52,079 nt of DNA, taken from positions 2,648-54,726 of the forward strand of contig NZ_DDJO01000001.1 of NCBI RefSeq assembly GCF_002339505.1, given 5' to 3'. Of the stretch, positions 32,296 through 40,145 are shown piece after piece. Origin of the DNA: Corynebacterium sp. UBA2622. GTDB taxonomy: Bacteria; Actinomycetota; Actinomycetes; Mycobacteriales; Mycobacteriaceae. The position numbers were made by a program, and so were the translations under genes. The first letter of the stretch is position 1, and every line of letters starts with the position of its first letter. Below the pieces are notes generated by a model. It did no database searches. It was given only the letters and a program-made list of their open reading frames with translations, and was not told the origin of the DNA.

Positions 32296-32301
32296 TACGC
32301 T
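32296..32301 (+). promoter_or_regulatory. Putative -10 of the trpC-like gene (TACGCT)
   Basis: TACGCT would give a 5' leader of about 40 nt. That leader contains the inverted repeat GGCAA (32305-32309)/TTGCC (32321-32325) and a GGGAGGGG ribosome-binding site (32332-32339). Confidence 0.45.
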
Positions 32302-32347
32302 AAAGGCAAGGACGAATTCGTTGCCTCTGACGGGAGGGGTGGTGGAG

Positions 32348-33175
32348 ATGCAGGCGGCAGAAGCGGTCGACAGTGTCGTCACCGGTGTGCTTCGCGATGT
32401 CGCGCGTCGCGAGGCTGAGCTCCCCTTCACCGAGATCAAGGCCCGCTCCCGCGACATGGGGCCCACGCGCGATGTGCGCGGTGCGCTGCTGCGCCCAGGG
32501 TGCGGCGTCATCGTCGAGATCAAGCGCACCTCCCCGGTCCACGGGCCGACCGCCCCCTTCTCCGCCTCCGGGTTGACCGTGGAGGACGTGGCCCGCGCCA
32601 TTGAGGAGGGAGGGGCGCACCTCATCGCCTGCCAGACCGAAAGGCTGCGCTTCGACGGCTCGCTGGCGGACATGGCCGCGGCGCGTGCAGCCGTCGACCT
32701 GCCCATGGTCTGCCGCGACGTGATCGTCGACCCGTACCAGATCCACGAGGCCCGGTGTTTCGGCGCCGACATGATCCCCCTGCAGGTGGCCATACTCGGT
32801 CAGGCGCGCCTCGAGTCGCTGCTGGACCGGGCCGAGAGCCTGGGCATGGCCGTGATGGCGGAGGTTCGCACCGCCGGGGAGGCGGACAGGGCCCTGCGCG
32901 CCGGCGCGGGCATCGTGGCCGTGAACTCGTGGACCTTCAACACGAACGCGCTGAACCGCGACGCCTTCGCGGAAATCTCGCCCGGCCTGCCGACGGACGT
33001 GTTGAAGATCAGCCTGGGCGGGGTGCGCAGCGCGCGCGATCTCATCGATGCCGCGGCCTCCGGCGCCGACGCGGTGCTGGCGGCCGAGGCTGTGATGAGC
33101 CAGGACGACATCTACGCCGCCACGCGCCGGCTTGCCGCGGCGGGTCAGCACCCCGCTTGCCCCTCGCGCTCCTGA
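32348..33175 (+). CDS. Indole-3-glycerol-phosphate synthase-like protein with altered active site
   Basis: 275-residue TIM barrel clearly orthologous to mycobacterial TrpC by sequence and place. Glu57 and Lys59 (VIVEIKRTSP), Glu172 (MAEVRT) and Asn193 remain. But the general-acid lysine of RKDF is Arg123 (CRDV), the Arg of NxRDL is Trp195 (NSWTF), and the Glu-Ser of AESG is Leu223-Gly224 (SLGG). VVTE is also changed to ACQTE. Activity as a true IGPS is therefore doubtful. The reading frame is intact and has a good ribosome-binding site, so it is maintained, perhaps for another reaction. ATG 32348 is favoured over GTG 32339/32342 by spacing. Confidence 0.82.
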   Translation: MQAAEAVDSVVTGVLRDVARREAELPFTEIKARSRDMGPTRDVRGALLRPGCGVIVEIKRTSPVHGPTAPFSASGLTVEDVARAIEEGGAHLIACQTERLRFDGSLADMAAARAAVDLPMVCRDVIVDPYQIHEARCFGADMIPLQVAILGQARLESLLDRAESLGMAVMAEVRTAGEADRALRAGAGIVAVNSWTFNTNALNRDAFAEISPGLPTDVLKISLGGVRSARDLIDAAASGADAVLAAEAVMSQDDIYAATRRLAAAGQHPACPSRS

Positions 33176-33273
33176 TCCCCGGCTGCCGCGCGATGCCCCC
33201 GCGCTAAACCCGCCCGTGCCCGCCCTGCACCCGCCTCCCGCGCCGGCCCTGGCCGTGAGGCAGACTATGGGGC

Positions 33274-34278
33274 GTGGAAACAACGATCCTGGCCAACATT
33301 CCGTCCCCGCCGCGGGGCGTGTGGCACCTCGGTCCCGTGCCCATCCGCGCGTACGCGCTGTGCATCATCGTCGGCATCCTCGTCGCGCTGTGGATCACCT
33401 CCCGGCGCTACCGGGCGCGCGGGGGCAACACCGAGGTGGTGTGGGACGCGGCGATCGTCGCCATCCCGGCCGGCATCGTCGGCGGCCGGCTCTACCACGT
33501 GATCACGGACCACGAGAAGTACTTCGGGCCCGGGAGGAACCCCTGGTCCGCTCTCAACGTCAGCGCGGGAGGGCTGGGCATCTGGGGCGCGGTGGCCCTG
33601 GGAACCCTGGGAGTGTGGCTGCTGCTGCGCCGCAAGGGCATCGCCCTCGCGCCCTTCGCCGACGCGGCGGCCCCGGGCGTCGTGCTGGCACAGGGCATCG
33701 GGCGCCTGGGCAACTGGTTCAACCAGGAGCTCTACGGCCGGCCCACGGATGTTCCGTGGGCGCTGGACATCTACTACCGCGTTGACCCGGAGGGCCGCTT
33801 CGCGCCGGTGTCCGGGCACTCCACGGGCGAGGTGGTCGCCAGCGTGCACCCCACCTTCCTCTACGAGCTGATCTGGAACGTCCTGGTCTTCGCTCTGCTC
33901 ATCTGGGCCGACCGCCGCTTCCGGCTGGGCCACGGGCGTGTCTTCGCGCTTTACGTCGCGGGTTACACCCTGGGCCGTTTCGGCGTGGAGCTCATGCGGG
34001 CCGACGAGGCCACGAGGATCCTCGGCCTCCGGGTGAACACGTGGGTCAGCGCGATCCTCTTCGTCGTGGCGCTGGTGTGCTTCCTCCGCCTGCGCCCGGG
34101 CCGCGAGACCCCCTACGAGGTGGACCCGGCGTTCAACCCGGACCCCACGAAGCACGGGGCCTTCACGGGCGTCGCGGCTCCGGGGCAGCGCACTGGTGAG
34201 ACCGGCGGGCGGGCCACCGCCGGACCGGCCGCCACGGCGCAACACCGCGATGCCGGGTACCGTGGACGGCGGAAATAG
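33274..34278 (+). CDS. lgt: Prolipoprotein diacylglyceryl transferase
   Basis: Membrane enzyme that attaches diacylglycerol to the lipobox cysteine, the step before LspA. 334 residues, about seven membrane helices, with the Lgt signature GRLGNWFNQE (143-152) and HPTFLYELIWN. An extra hydrophilic tail of about 50 residues, typical of actinobacteria, ends in GYRGRRK. The start is GTG 33274. No strong Shine-Dalgarno is seen; GACTAT 5 nt upstream may be a degenerate -10. In mycobacteria lgt also follows the trpCBA genes, supporting an inherited gene order. Confidence 0.95.
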   Translation: METTILANIPSPPRGVWHLGPVPIRAYALCIIVGILVALWITSRRYRARGGNTEVVWDAAIVAIPAGIVGGRLYHVITDHEKYFGPGRNPWSALNVSAGGLGIWGAVALGTLGVWLLLRRKGIALAPFADAAAPGVVLAQGIGRLGNWFNQELYGRPTDVPWALDIYYRVDPEGRFAPVSGHSTGEVVASVHPTFLYELIWNVLVFALLIWADRRFRLGHGRVFALYVAGYTLGRFGVELMRADEATRILGLRVNTWVSAILFVVALVCFLRLRPGRETPYEVDPAFNPDPTKHGAFTGVAAPGQRTGETGGRATAGPAATAQHRDAGYRGRRK

Positions 34279-34290
34279 ACGGACGAACGC

Positions 34291-34325
34291 GTTCCCGGGA
34301 CGTCCCCGAAAACGTTCCCGAAACG
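34291..34325. repeat. Three tandem 11-12-bp repeats upstream of pyk
   Basis: GTTCCCGGGAC (34291-34301), GTCCCCGAAAAC (34302-34313) and GTTCCCGAAACG (34314-34325) stand head to tail, one helical turn each, ending 33 bp before the pyk start. They could be a cooperative protein-binding site. Confidence 0.5.
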
Positions 34326-34358
34326 CCACAGAACACAAGCTAGTTGAGTTGGAGCATC

Positions 34359-35786
34359 GTGGATAGAAGAACCAAGATCGTTTGTACCCTCGGGCCCGCG
34401 GTGGGCAACGCGGAGGCCATCCTCGGCCTCGTACGCGACGGCATGGATGTCGCCCGCCTGAACTTCTCGCACGGCGACCACGCGGACCACGAGCAGAACT
34501 ACCGGTGGGTGCGCGAAGCGACCGACAAGACCGGCCACGCGGTCGGCATCCTCGCCGACCTGCAGGGCCCTAAGATCCGCCTCGGCCGCTTCGACGAAGG
34601 TTCGACCTTCTGGGAGACCGGGGAGCAGGTCCGCATCACGGTGGACGATGTCCCCGGCACGCATGACCGCGTCTCCACCACCTACAAGAACCTCGCCAAG
34701 GACGCGAAGCCGGGCGACCGCCTCCTCGTCGACGACGGAAAGGTGGCACTGGTGGTCACCGAGGTCGACGGCAACGATGTCGTGGCCAAGGTCACCGAGG
34801 GCGGGCCCGTGTCGAACAACAAGGGTGTCTCCCTGCCCGGCATGGACATCTCGGTGCCGGCGCTGTCCGAGAAGGACAAGGACGACCTGCGCTTCGCCCT
34901 TCAGCTCGGGGTCGACCTGGTGGCCCTGTCCTTCGTGCGCTCGCCCTCCGACGTGGACCTGGTCCACGAGATCATGGACGAGGTCGGCCGCCGTGTGCCG
35001 GTCATCGCCAAGCTGGAGAAGCCCGAGGCCGTCGAGGCGCTCGAGTCGATCATCCTCGCGTTCGACGCCGTGATGGTCGCCCGCGGCGACCTCGGTGTGG
35101 AGATCCCGCTCGAGCAGGTACCGCTGGTGCAGAAGCGCGTGATCCAGATCGCCCGCGAGAACGCCAAGCCGGTCATCGTGGCCACCCAGATGCTCGACTC
35201 GATGATCGACAACTCCCGCCCGACCCGAGCGGAGGCATCGGACGTGGCCAACGCGGTGCTCGATGGCGCGGACGCCGTCATGCTCTCCGGTGAGACCTCC
35301 GTCGGCGTGGACCCGCACAACGTGGTGCGCACCATGGGCCGCATCGTCCGGGTTGCGGAGTCGATGGGCTTCGTGCCCCCGCTGAACCACATCCCGCGCA
35401 CCAAGCGGGGCGTCATCTCCTATTCGGCCAACGACATCGCCTCGCGCCTCAACGCCCGTGCCATCGTCACCTTCACCACCTCGGGCGACACCGCCCGTCG
35501 CGTGGCGCGCCTTCACCCGGAGCTTCCGCTGCTCGTGTTCACCCCGGTTCAACAGGTGCGCTCGCAGCTGGCACTGACGTGGGGCGCGGAGACCTTCCTC
35601 TGCCCGTCCGTGGGCAGCACGGACGAGATGATCAAGGTCGTCGACGAGTGCCTGCTCTCCATGGACAACTACCACGAGGGCGACACGATGGTGGTCGTCG
35701 CCGGCACCCCGCCCGGGGTCGCGGGCACGACGAACACGATCCACGTGCACCAGCTCGGGGACAACACGGCGAACCCGAGGTTCTAA
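34359..35786 (+). CDS. pyk: Pyruvate kinase
   Basis: Last step of glycolysis, phosphoenolpyruvate to pyruvate with ATP formation. 475 residues, the same as I recall for C. glutamicum. Barrel motifs TKIVCTLGPAV, ARLNFSHGDH, LADLQGPKIRLG, the catalytic lysine in IAKLEKPEAV, and MVARGDLGVEIP are all present. The C-terminal regulatory domain ends AGTTNTIHVHQLGD. GTG 34359 yields MDRRTKIV, the conserved N-terminus, with GGAG 4 nt upstream. It converges with the deaminase gene. Confidence 0.97.
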   Translation: MDRRTKIVCTLGPAVGNAEAILGLVRDGMDVARLNFSHGDHADHEQNYRWVREATDKTGHAVGILADLQGPKIRLGRFDEGSTFWETGEQVRITVDDVPGTHDRVSTTYKNLAKDAKPGDRLLVDDGKVALVVTEVDGNDVVAKVTEGGPVSNNKGVSLPGMDISVPALSEKDKDDLRFALQLGVDLVALSFVRSPSDVDLVHEIMDEVGRRVPVIAKLEKPEAVEALESIILAFDAVMVARGDLGVEIPLEQVPLVQKRVIQIARENAKPVIVATQMLDSMIDNSRPTRAEASDVANAVLDGADAVMLSGETSVGVDPHNVVRTMGRIVRVAESMGFVPPLNHIPRTKRGVISYSANDIASRLNARAIVTFTTSGDTARRVARLHPELPLLVFTPVQQVRSQLALTWGAETFLCPSVGSTDEMIKVVDECLLSMDNYHEGDTMVVVAGTPPGVAGTTNTIHVHQLGDNTANPRF

Positions 35787-35822
35787 GCCGCTTTACGACG
35801 CCCCCTTCGACGCCCCGGGGAG

Positions 35823-36278
35823 CTAGTACTCGACCCTGTCGGGGTTGTGCTCCCAGGCCTCGAAGGGGGCGTTGTCGTTTCCGCGCGGGTCGTGCACGAA
35901 GGGGATGGTGTCCTCGGCGCGCCCCGCTGCGATGTCGGCGATGGCGGAGTCGTCGAAGCCGGCGGCCGCCGCCTGCCCCGCCGCGGCCGCGTACACCACC
36001 CCGGAGACGTTGGCCCAGTGCAGGGCCGCGAAACACATGGGGCACGGCTGCGCCGAGGCGTAAACGGTCGCTCCGGCGAGGTCGGGGGACCCTGCCGCCG
36101 CGCACGCCGCGCGCAGTGCCTGGATCTCGGCGTGGGCGGTGGGGTCGCTCGCCGGGACAACCTCGTTGCGCCCCTCGAACACGTCACCGTCCGCGGTGAC
36201 CACCACGCAGCCGAAGGGGCCGCCCCCGGAACGCGCGGACCTCTCGGCGATCTCGATCGCCCGGGTGAGGTAGTCCAT
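35823..36278 (-). CDS. CMP/dCMP-type nucleoside (guanine or tRNA-adenosine) deaminase
   Basis: 151-residue zinc deaminase with HAE (His49, Glu51) and PCPMC (Cys79, Cys82) motifs. The C-terminal helix-rich part (NAPFEAWEHNPDRVEY) resembles guanine deaminases of the GuaD type more than TadA, but the substrate is not certain. It begins inside the glgP stop (TGATG overlap), so it is translated with glycogen phosphorylase. A functional link between the two is not obvious. Confidence 0.85.
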   Translation of the reverse strand: MDYLTRAIEIAERSARSGGGPFGCVVVTADGDVFEGRNEVVPASDPTAHAEIQALRAACAAAGSPDLAGATVYASAQPCPMCFAALHWANVSGVVYAAAAGQAAAAGFDDSAIADIAAGRAEDTIPFVHDPRGNDNAPFEAWEHNPDRVEY

Positions 36279-38680
36279 CAGCGCGCCGGCTCCCCGAGCG
36301 GGGTCGGCTCGATCTTCCACACCTCGGTGGCGTAGTCGCGGATGGTGCGGTCGGAGGAGAAGCGGCCCGACTCGCAGATGTTGATCCAGCACATCCGCGC
36401 CCACTGCAGGGGGTCGTCGAAGTAGTCCCGCGCCATGCGGTCGCGGGTGGCGCGGTAGTCGGCGAAGTCGCCGAGCACGTAGTAGACGTCCGGGGTCTCC
36501 CAGCCGTGGCCGTCGAGGAGCGAGCCCCGGATGTCGTGGAAGGCGCCGGTGCCGGCGTCGTCAAGCGTGCCGTCGACGAGCGCGTCGAGGGCCCTCTTCA
36601 GGCCCGGGACCTGCTCGTACGTCGCCTGGGGGTTGTAGCCGCTGCGGAGGGTGTCGAGCTCCTCCTCGCGGGCGCCGAAGATGTAGGCGTTGTCCTCGCC
36701 GACGGCCTCGACAATCTCGACGTTCGCGCCGTCCATGGTGCCGAGGGTGAGGGCGCCGTTCATCATGAACTTCATGTTGGAGGTGCCGGAGGCCTCCTTG
36801 CCGGCGGTGGAGATCTGCTCGGAGACGTCGGTGGCGGGGATGATCTCCTCGGCGGGGGAGACGTTGTAGTTCTCCACGAAGACCACGCGGATGATCGGGG
36901 AGACCTCGGGGTCGTTGTTGACCAGCTCGCCGATGGCGTTGATGAGCTTGATGATGCCCTTCGCGCGCGTGTAACCGGGTGCCGCTTTCGCACCGAAGAT
37001 GAAGGTGCGTTTGGGCACGTCGCGCTCCCCGTCCTCCTTGATGCGGAAGTACAGGTCAAGGATGTAGAGCGCGTTCATGAGCTGGCGCTTGTACTCGTGG
37101 AGGCGCTTGATCTGGGTGTCGAAGATGGAGCCGGTGTCCACCACGTCGCCCTGGTGGCCAGCAAGCCAGGTGGCGAAGTCGGCCTTGTTGGCCGCCTTGA
37201 TGTCGCGCAGTTCGCGCATCACCTCGTCGTCGTCGGCGTAACCGCGCAGCTCGGCGAGCTTGTCCAGGTCGGTTACCCACTCGTCGGAGCCGGAGAGGCG
37301 GTCCAGCAGCGCGGACAGGCGGGGGTTGCACATGCGCAGCCACCGTCGCGGAGTCACCCCGTTGGTCTTGTTGTTGAACTTCTCCGGGTACAGGCCGTAC
37401 CAGAAGCCGAGGGTGTCGCGCTTGATGATCTCCGTGTGCAGAGCCGCCACGCCGTTGACGGAGTAGGAACCGTAGGCCGCGATCCACGCCATGTGGACCT
37501 TGCCGTCGTGGACGGGGGAGTAGTGGTCGGCGGTTTCGGGGTCCACGCCGCGGGACTCCATGTCGATGCGGTAGCGGCGGTCGATCTCTGCCACGATCTC
37601 CCAGATGCGCCAGAACAGCTGCTTGAAGATGGCCACGTCCCACGTCTCCAGCGCCTCCTGGAGCACCGTGTGGTTGGTGTAGGCGAAGGTCCGCGTGGTC
37701 ACCTCCCAGGCTTCCTCCCAGCCCAGGCCGTGCTCGTCCATGAGCAGGCGCATGAGCTCCGGGATGCCCAGCACCGGGTGGGTGTCGTTGAGCTGGACCG
37801 AGTTGTAGGTGTGGAACCCGCGCAGGTCGTCGCCGTGGTGCTCGATGTAGTTGTCCACCATCTCCTGCAGGGAGGCGGAGACGAAGAAGTACTGCTGCCG
37901 CACCCGCAGGACCTTGCCCGCGTAGGAGGAGTCGTTCGGGTAGAGCACGCGGGTCAGGTCGTGCACCGCCTCGCGCTCGAGGATGGCATCGGTGAAGCGC
38001 TGGTGGTTGAACGCGTCGTAGTCGAACTCGTGCATCGGCTTGGCGTCCCACAGGCGCAGGGTGCCGACGTTGCGGGTGCCGTAGCCGGTGATCGGCATGT
38101 CGTAGGGCACGGCGCGCACGCTCATGTCCTCGAACGTGACGATCCGCTGCTGCGAGCCACGGCGAACGATGAAGGGGTAGAAGGACTCCTTCCACTCGTC
38201 GGGGTGCTCCGTCTGGAAACCGTCGACGAGCTCCTGGCGGAACAGGCCGTAGCGGTAGAGCAGTCCGTAGCCGGTGACGGGGTAATCCTGGGTCACGGCG
38301 GAGTCGAGGAAGCAGGCGGCGAGGCGCCCGAGGCCGCCGTTGCCGAGGGCGGCGTCGTGCTCGGCGTCGAGGACGTCGGAAAGCGAGAAGCCGTTCTCCG
38401 CGGCCGCCCGGCGCGCGTCCTCGACGAGGCCGAGGTTGGTGAGGTTGTTCAGCAGGGCGCGGCCCTCGAGGAACTCCGCGGAGAAGTACGCCTGCTGGCG
38501 GGTCGCGGCGTAGGCCCGGCGGGTGGCGTCCCAGTCGTCGGCGATACGCTCCATGACGGCGGCGGACATGCCGGTCCAGAACTTCTTCACCGTTGAATTG
38601 CGCGGGGTGGCGCCAGAGAAGCTGCGGACGTGCCCCGCAACGGTCGTGTCGAACGCGGACGGGCGTGCTGGATTACTCAT
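36278..38680 (-). CDS. glgP: Glycogen/alpha-glucan phosphorylase
   Basis: PLP-dependent phosphorylase that releases glucose-1-phosphate from glycogen ends. 800 residues, family GT35. The cofactor lysine is Lys637 in GTSNMKFMMNG, with GNGGLGRLAACFLDS near the N-terminus and NDTHPVLGIPELMR in the middle. It works with GlgX (17.7-19.9 kb), which removes the limit-dextrin branches. ATG 38680 has GAGG 8 nt upstream. A perfect tandem 9-bp repeat lies in its promoter region. The downstream deaminase gene overlaps by 1 nt. Confidence 0.96.
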   Translation of the reverse strand: MSNPARPSAFDTTVAGHVRSFSGATPRNSTVKKFWTGMSAAVMERIADDWDATRRAYAATRQQAYFSAEFLEGRALLNNLTNLGLVEDARRAAAENGFSLSDVLDAEHDAALGNGGLGRLAACFLDSAVTQDYPVTGYGLLYRYGLFRQELVDGFQTEHPDEWKESFYPFIVRRGSQQRIVTFEDMSVRAVPYDMPITGYGTRNVGTLRLWDAKPMHEFDYDAFNHQRFTDAILEREAVHDLTRVLYPNDSSYAGKVLRVRQQYFFVSASLQEMVDNYIEHHGDDLRGFHTYNSVQLNDTHPVLGIPELMRLLMDEHGLGWEEAWEVTTRTFAYTNHTVLQEALETWDVAIFKQLFWRIWEIVAEIDRRYRIDMESRGVDPETADHYSPVHDGKVHMAWIAAYGSYSVNGVAALHTEIIKRDTLGFWYGLYPEKFNNKTNGVTPRRWLRMCNPRLSALLDRLSGSDEWVTDLDKLAELRGYADDDEVMRELRDIKAANKADFATWLAGHQGDVVDTGSIFDTQIKRLHEYKRQLMNALYILDLYFRIKEDGERDVPKRTFIFGAKAAPGYTRAKGIIKLINAIGELVNNDPEVSPIIRVVFVENYNVSPAEEIIPATDVSEQISTAGKEASGTSNMKFMMNGALTLGTMDGANVEIVEAVGEDNAYIFGAREEELDTLRSGYNPQATYEQVPGLKRALDALVDGTLDDAGTGAFHDIRGSLLDGHGWETPDVYYVLGDFADYRATRDRMARDYFDDPLQWARMCWINICESGRFSSDRTIRDYATEVWKIEPTPLGEPAR

Positions 38681-38707
38681 TCATCTACCTCGTGGGTCGC
38701 CTCGGGG

Positions 38708-38725
38708 ACGGTTGTTACGGTTGTT
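38708..38725. repeat. Perfect tandem 9-bp repeat upstream of glgP
   Basis: ACGGTTGTT is repeated exactly twice in a row (AACAACCGT on the glgP strand), 28-45 bp before the glgP start. Read on the minus strand, TAGGCT a little further upstream may be the -10. Confidence 0.5.
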
Positions 38726-38789
38726 GGGGCCGGAAACGCTAACCGAGCCTACAGGGCGCACCGGCGGAAGCCGACGCGCCGGGTCCGCG

Positions 38790-40070
38790 TCACCTGGCCA
38801 GGTACGTGTACACCGCGGCGACGGCCGCGCGGTTGGCGGCATCGATGGTGGGCTCGTACTCCGGCAGGAAGGTGGACATGTGGTTGACGGGGATGTCCTC
38901 GTTGATCCGGTCGGAGCGCACCGCCGCGTCCCACTGCCCGCGGGGGGTGCAGCCGACGAGCCAGAAGAAGTAGGGCACCCCGAAGGCCAGCGGAATGTTG
39001 GGGAAGTCCTCGGAGACGGTCTTGCGCGGCGCCTTCACCGAGTCTTTGCCGAAGACGGCGTCGAAGTTCGGGCGGACCCTGTTGTACACCACGGCGTCGT
39101 TGCTGAGCAGCTCCCCGTGCGCGAAGTACTCGATTGCCGGTGCGTCGGTGACGCCGGAGGCGAGCACCTCCGCGTGCACCACCCGCTCGATGGAGGCGTA
39201 CACCCGGGCCTTGGTCTTGTCGCTGTAGAAACGGCAGTTCAGCGTCAGCTCCGCTTCGCCGGGGATGATGTTGTTGGTCGACCCCGCGCGCATGCGGGCC
39301 ACGGTGACCACGGCGAAGTCGTTCGGGTCCACCTCGCGCCCGACGATCCCCTGCAGCCGGGCGATGATCATCGCGGCGGTGAAGGTCGGGTCGATGGCGG
39401 CGTGCGGCATGGATCCGTGGGCGCTGCGGCCGGGTATGGTCACGCGGATCGAGTCGCACGCCGCGAACTGGGGGCCGGCCTTGCTCATCACCTGCCCGGC
39501 GCGCCCCGGCATGACATGCATGCCGAAGCACACGTCGGGGCGGGGGATGCGGGAGACCAGGCCGTCATCGATCATGGCGTCGGCCCCGGCGCCGATCTCC
39601 TCGCCGGGCTGGAAGAGGGCGATGAAGGTGCCGGACCACAGGTCCCGGGTGTGATCCATGAAGTCGCACAGGCCCAGCAGGGCTGTGGTGTGGATGTCGT
39701 GGCCGCAGGCGTGCATGGTGCCCACCTGCTTGCCGTCGCTTCCCTCCACCACCTTGTGGGAGGCGTAGGAGACCCCCGTTTCCTCGGTGACGGGAAGGCC
39801 GTCGAAGTCCGCCCGGTAGAGCACCGAGGGTCCCTCGCCGTTGCGGAACACGGCCACGATCCCGAACCCGCCGACGGGTGCGATGATCTCGCAGTCGAAG
39901 CGCTTCAGCTCCGCGAGGATGCGGCGGTGCGTCTCCTTCTCCTGGAGGGAGAGCTCGGGGTGCGAATGGAGGATTTCGTAGAGGCGGCGCTGCCACACGG
40001 GGTCGATCTCGTGCGCCGCGAAAATGTCCGCGAACGGGGGCATCTCCGTGGTCTCGGGGGTCTCGCTCAT
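38790..40070 (-). CDS. M20-family amidohydrolase/peptidase
   Basis: 426-residue di-metal hydrolase of the aminoacylase/hippurate hydrolase group. Motifs: HSHPELSLQE, MHACGHDIHTTALLG, FQPGEEIGAGADAMIDDGL and the dimerisation-domain GRSAHGSMPHAAIDP. Likely substrates are N-acyl amino acids or related amides; the exact one cannot be read from sequence. AGGAG lies 7 nt before ATG 40070, which rules out the form starting 22 codons earlier. It is in the same direction as the GalT-like gene upstream and glgP downstream. Confidence 0.9.
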   Translation of the reverse strand: MSETPETTEMPPFADIFAAHEIDPVWQRRLYEILHSHPELSLQEKETHRRILAELKRFDCEIIAPVGGFGIVAVFRNGEGPSVLYRADFDGLPVTEETGVSYASHKVVEGSDGKQVGTMHACGHDIHTTALLGLCDFMDHTRDLWSGTFIALFQPGEEIGAGADAMIDDGLVSRIPRPDVCFGMHVMPGRAGQVMSKAGPQFAACDSIRVTIPGRSAHGSMPHAAIDPTFTAAMIIARLQGIVGREVDPNDFAVVTVARMRAGSTNNIIPGEAELTLNCRFYSDKTKARVYASIERVVHAEVLASGVTDAPAIEYFAHGELLSNDAVVYNRVRPNFDAVFGKDSVKAPRKTVSEDFPNIPLAFGVPYFFWLVGCTPRGQWDAAVRSDRINEDIPVNHMSTFLPEYEPTIDAANRAAVAAVYTYLAR

Positions 40071-40145
40071 CGTGGGCTCCTTCGCTGCTTCTCGACGTCC
40101 ATTCATCCGCACCCCGGGCCGGCGGGCCCGGGGCATGCGCGCCCC

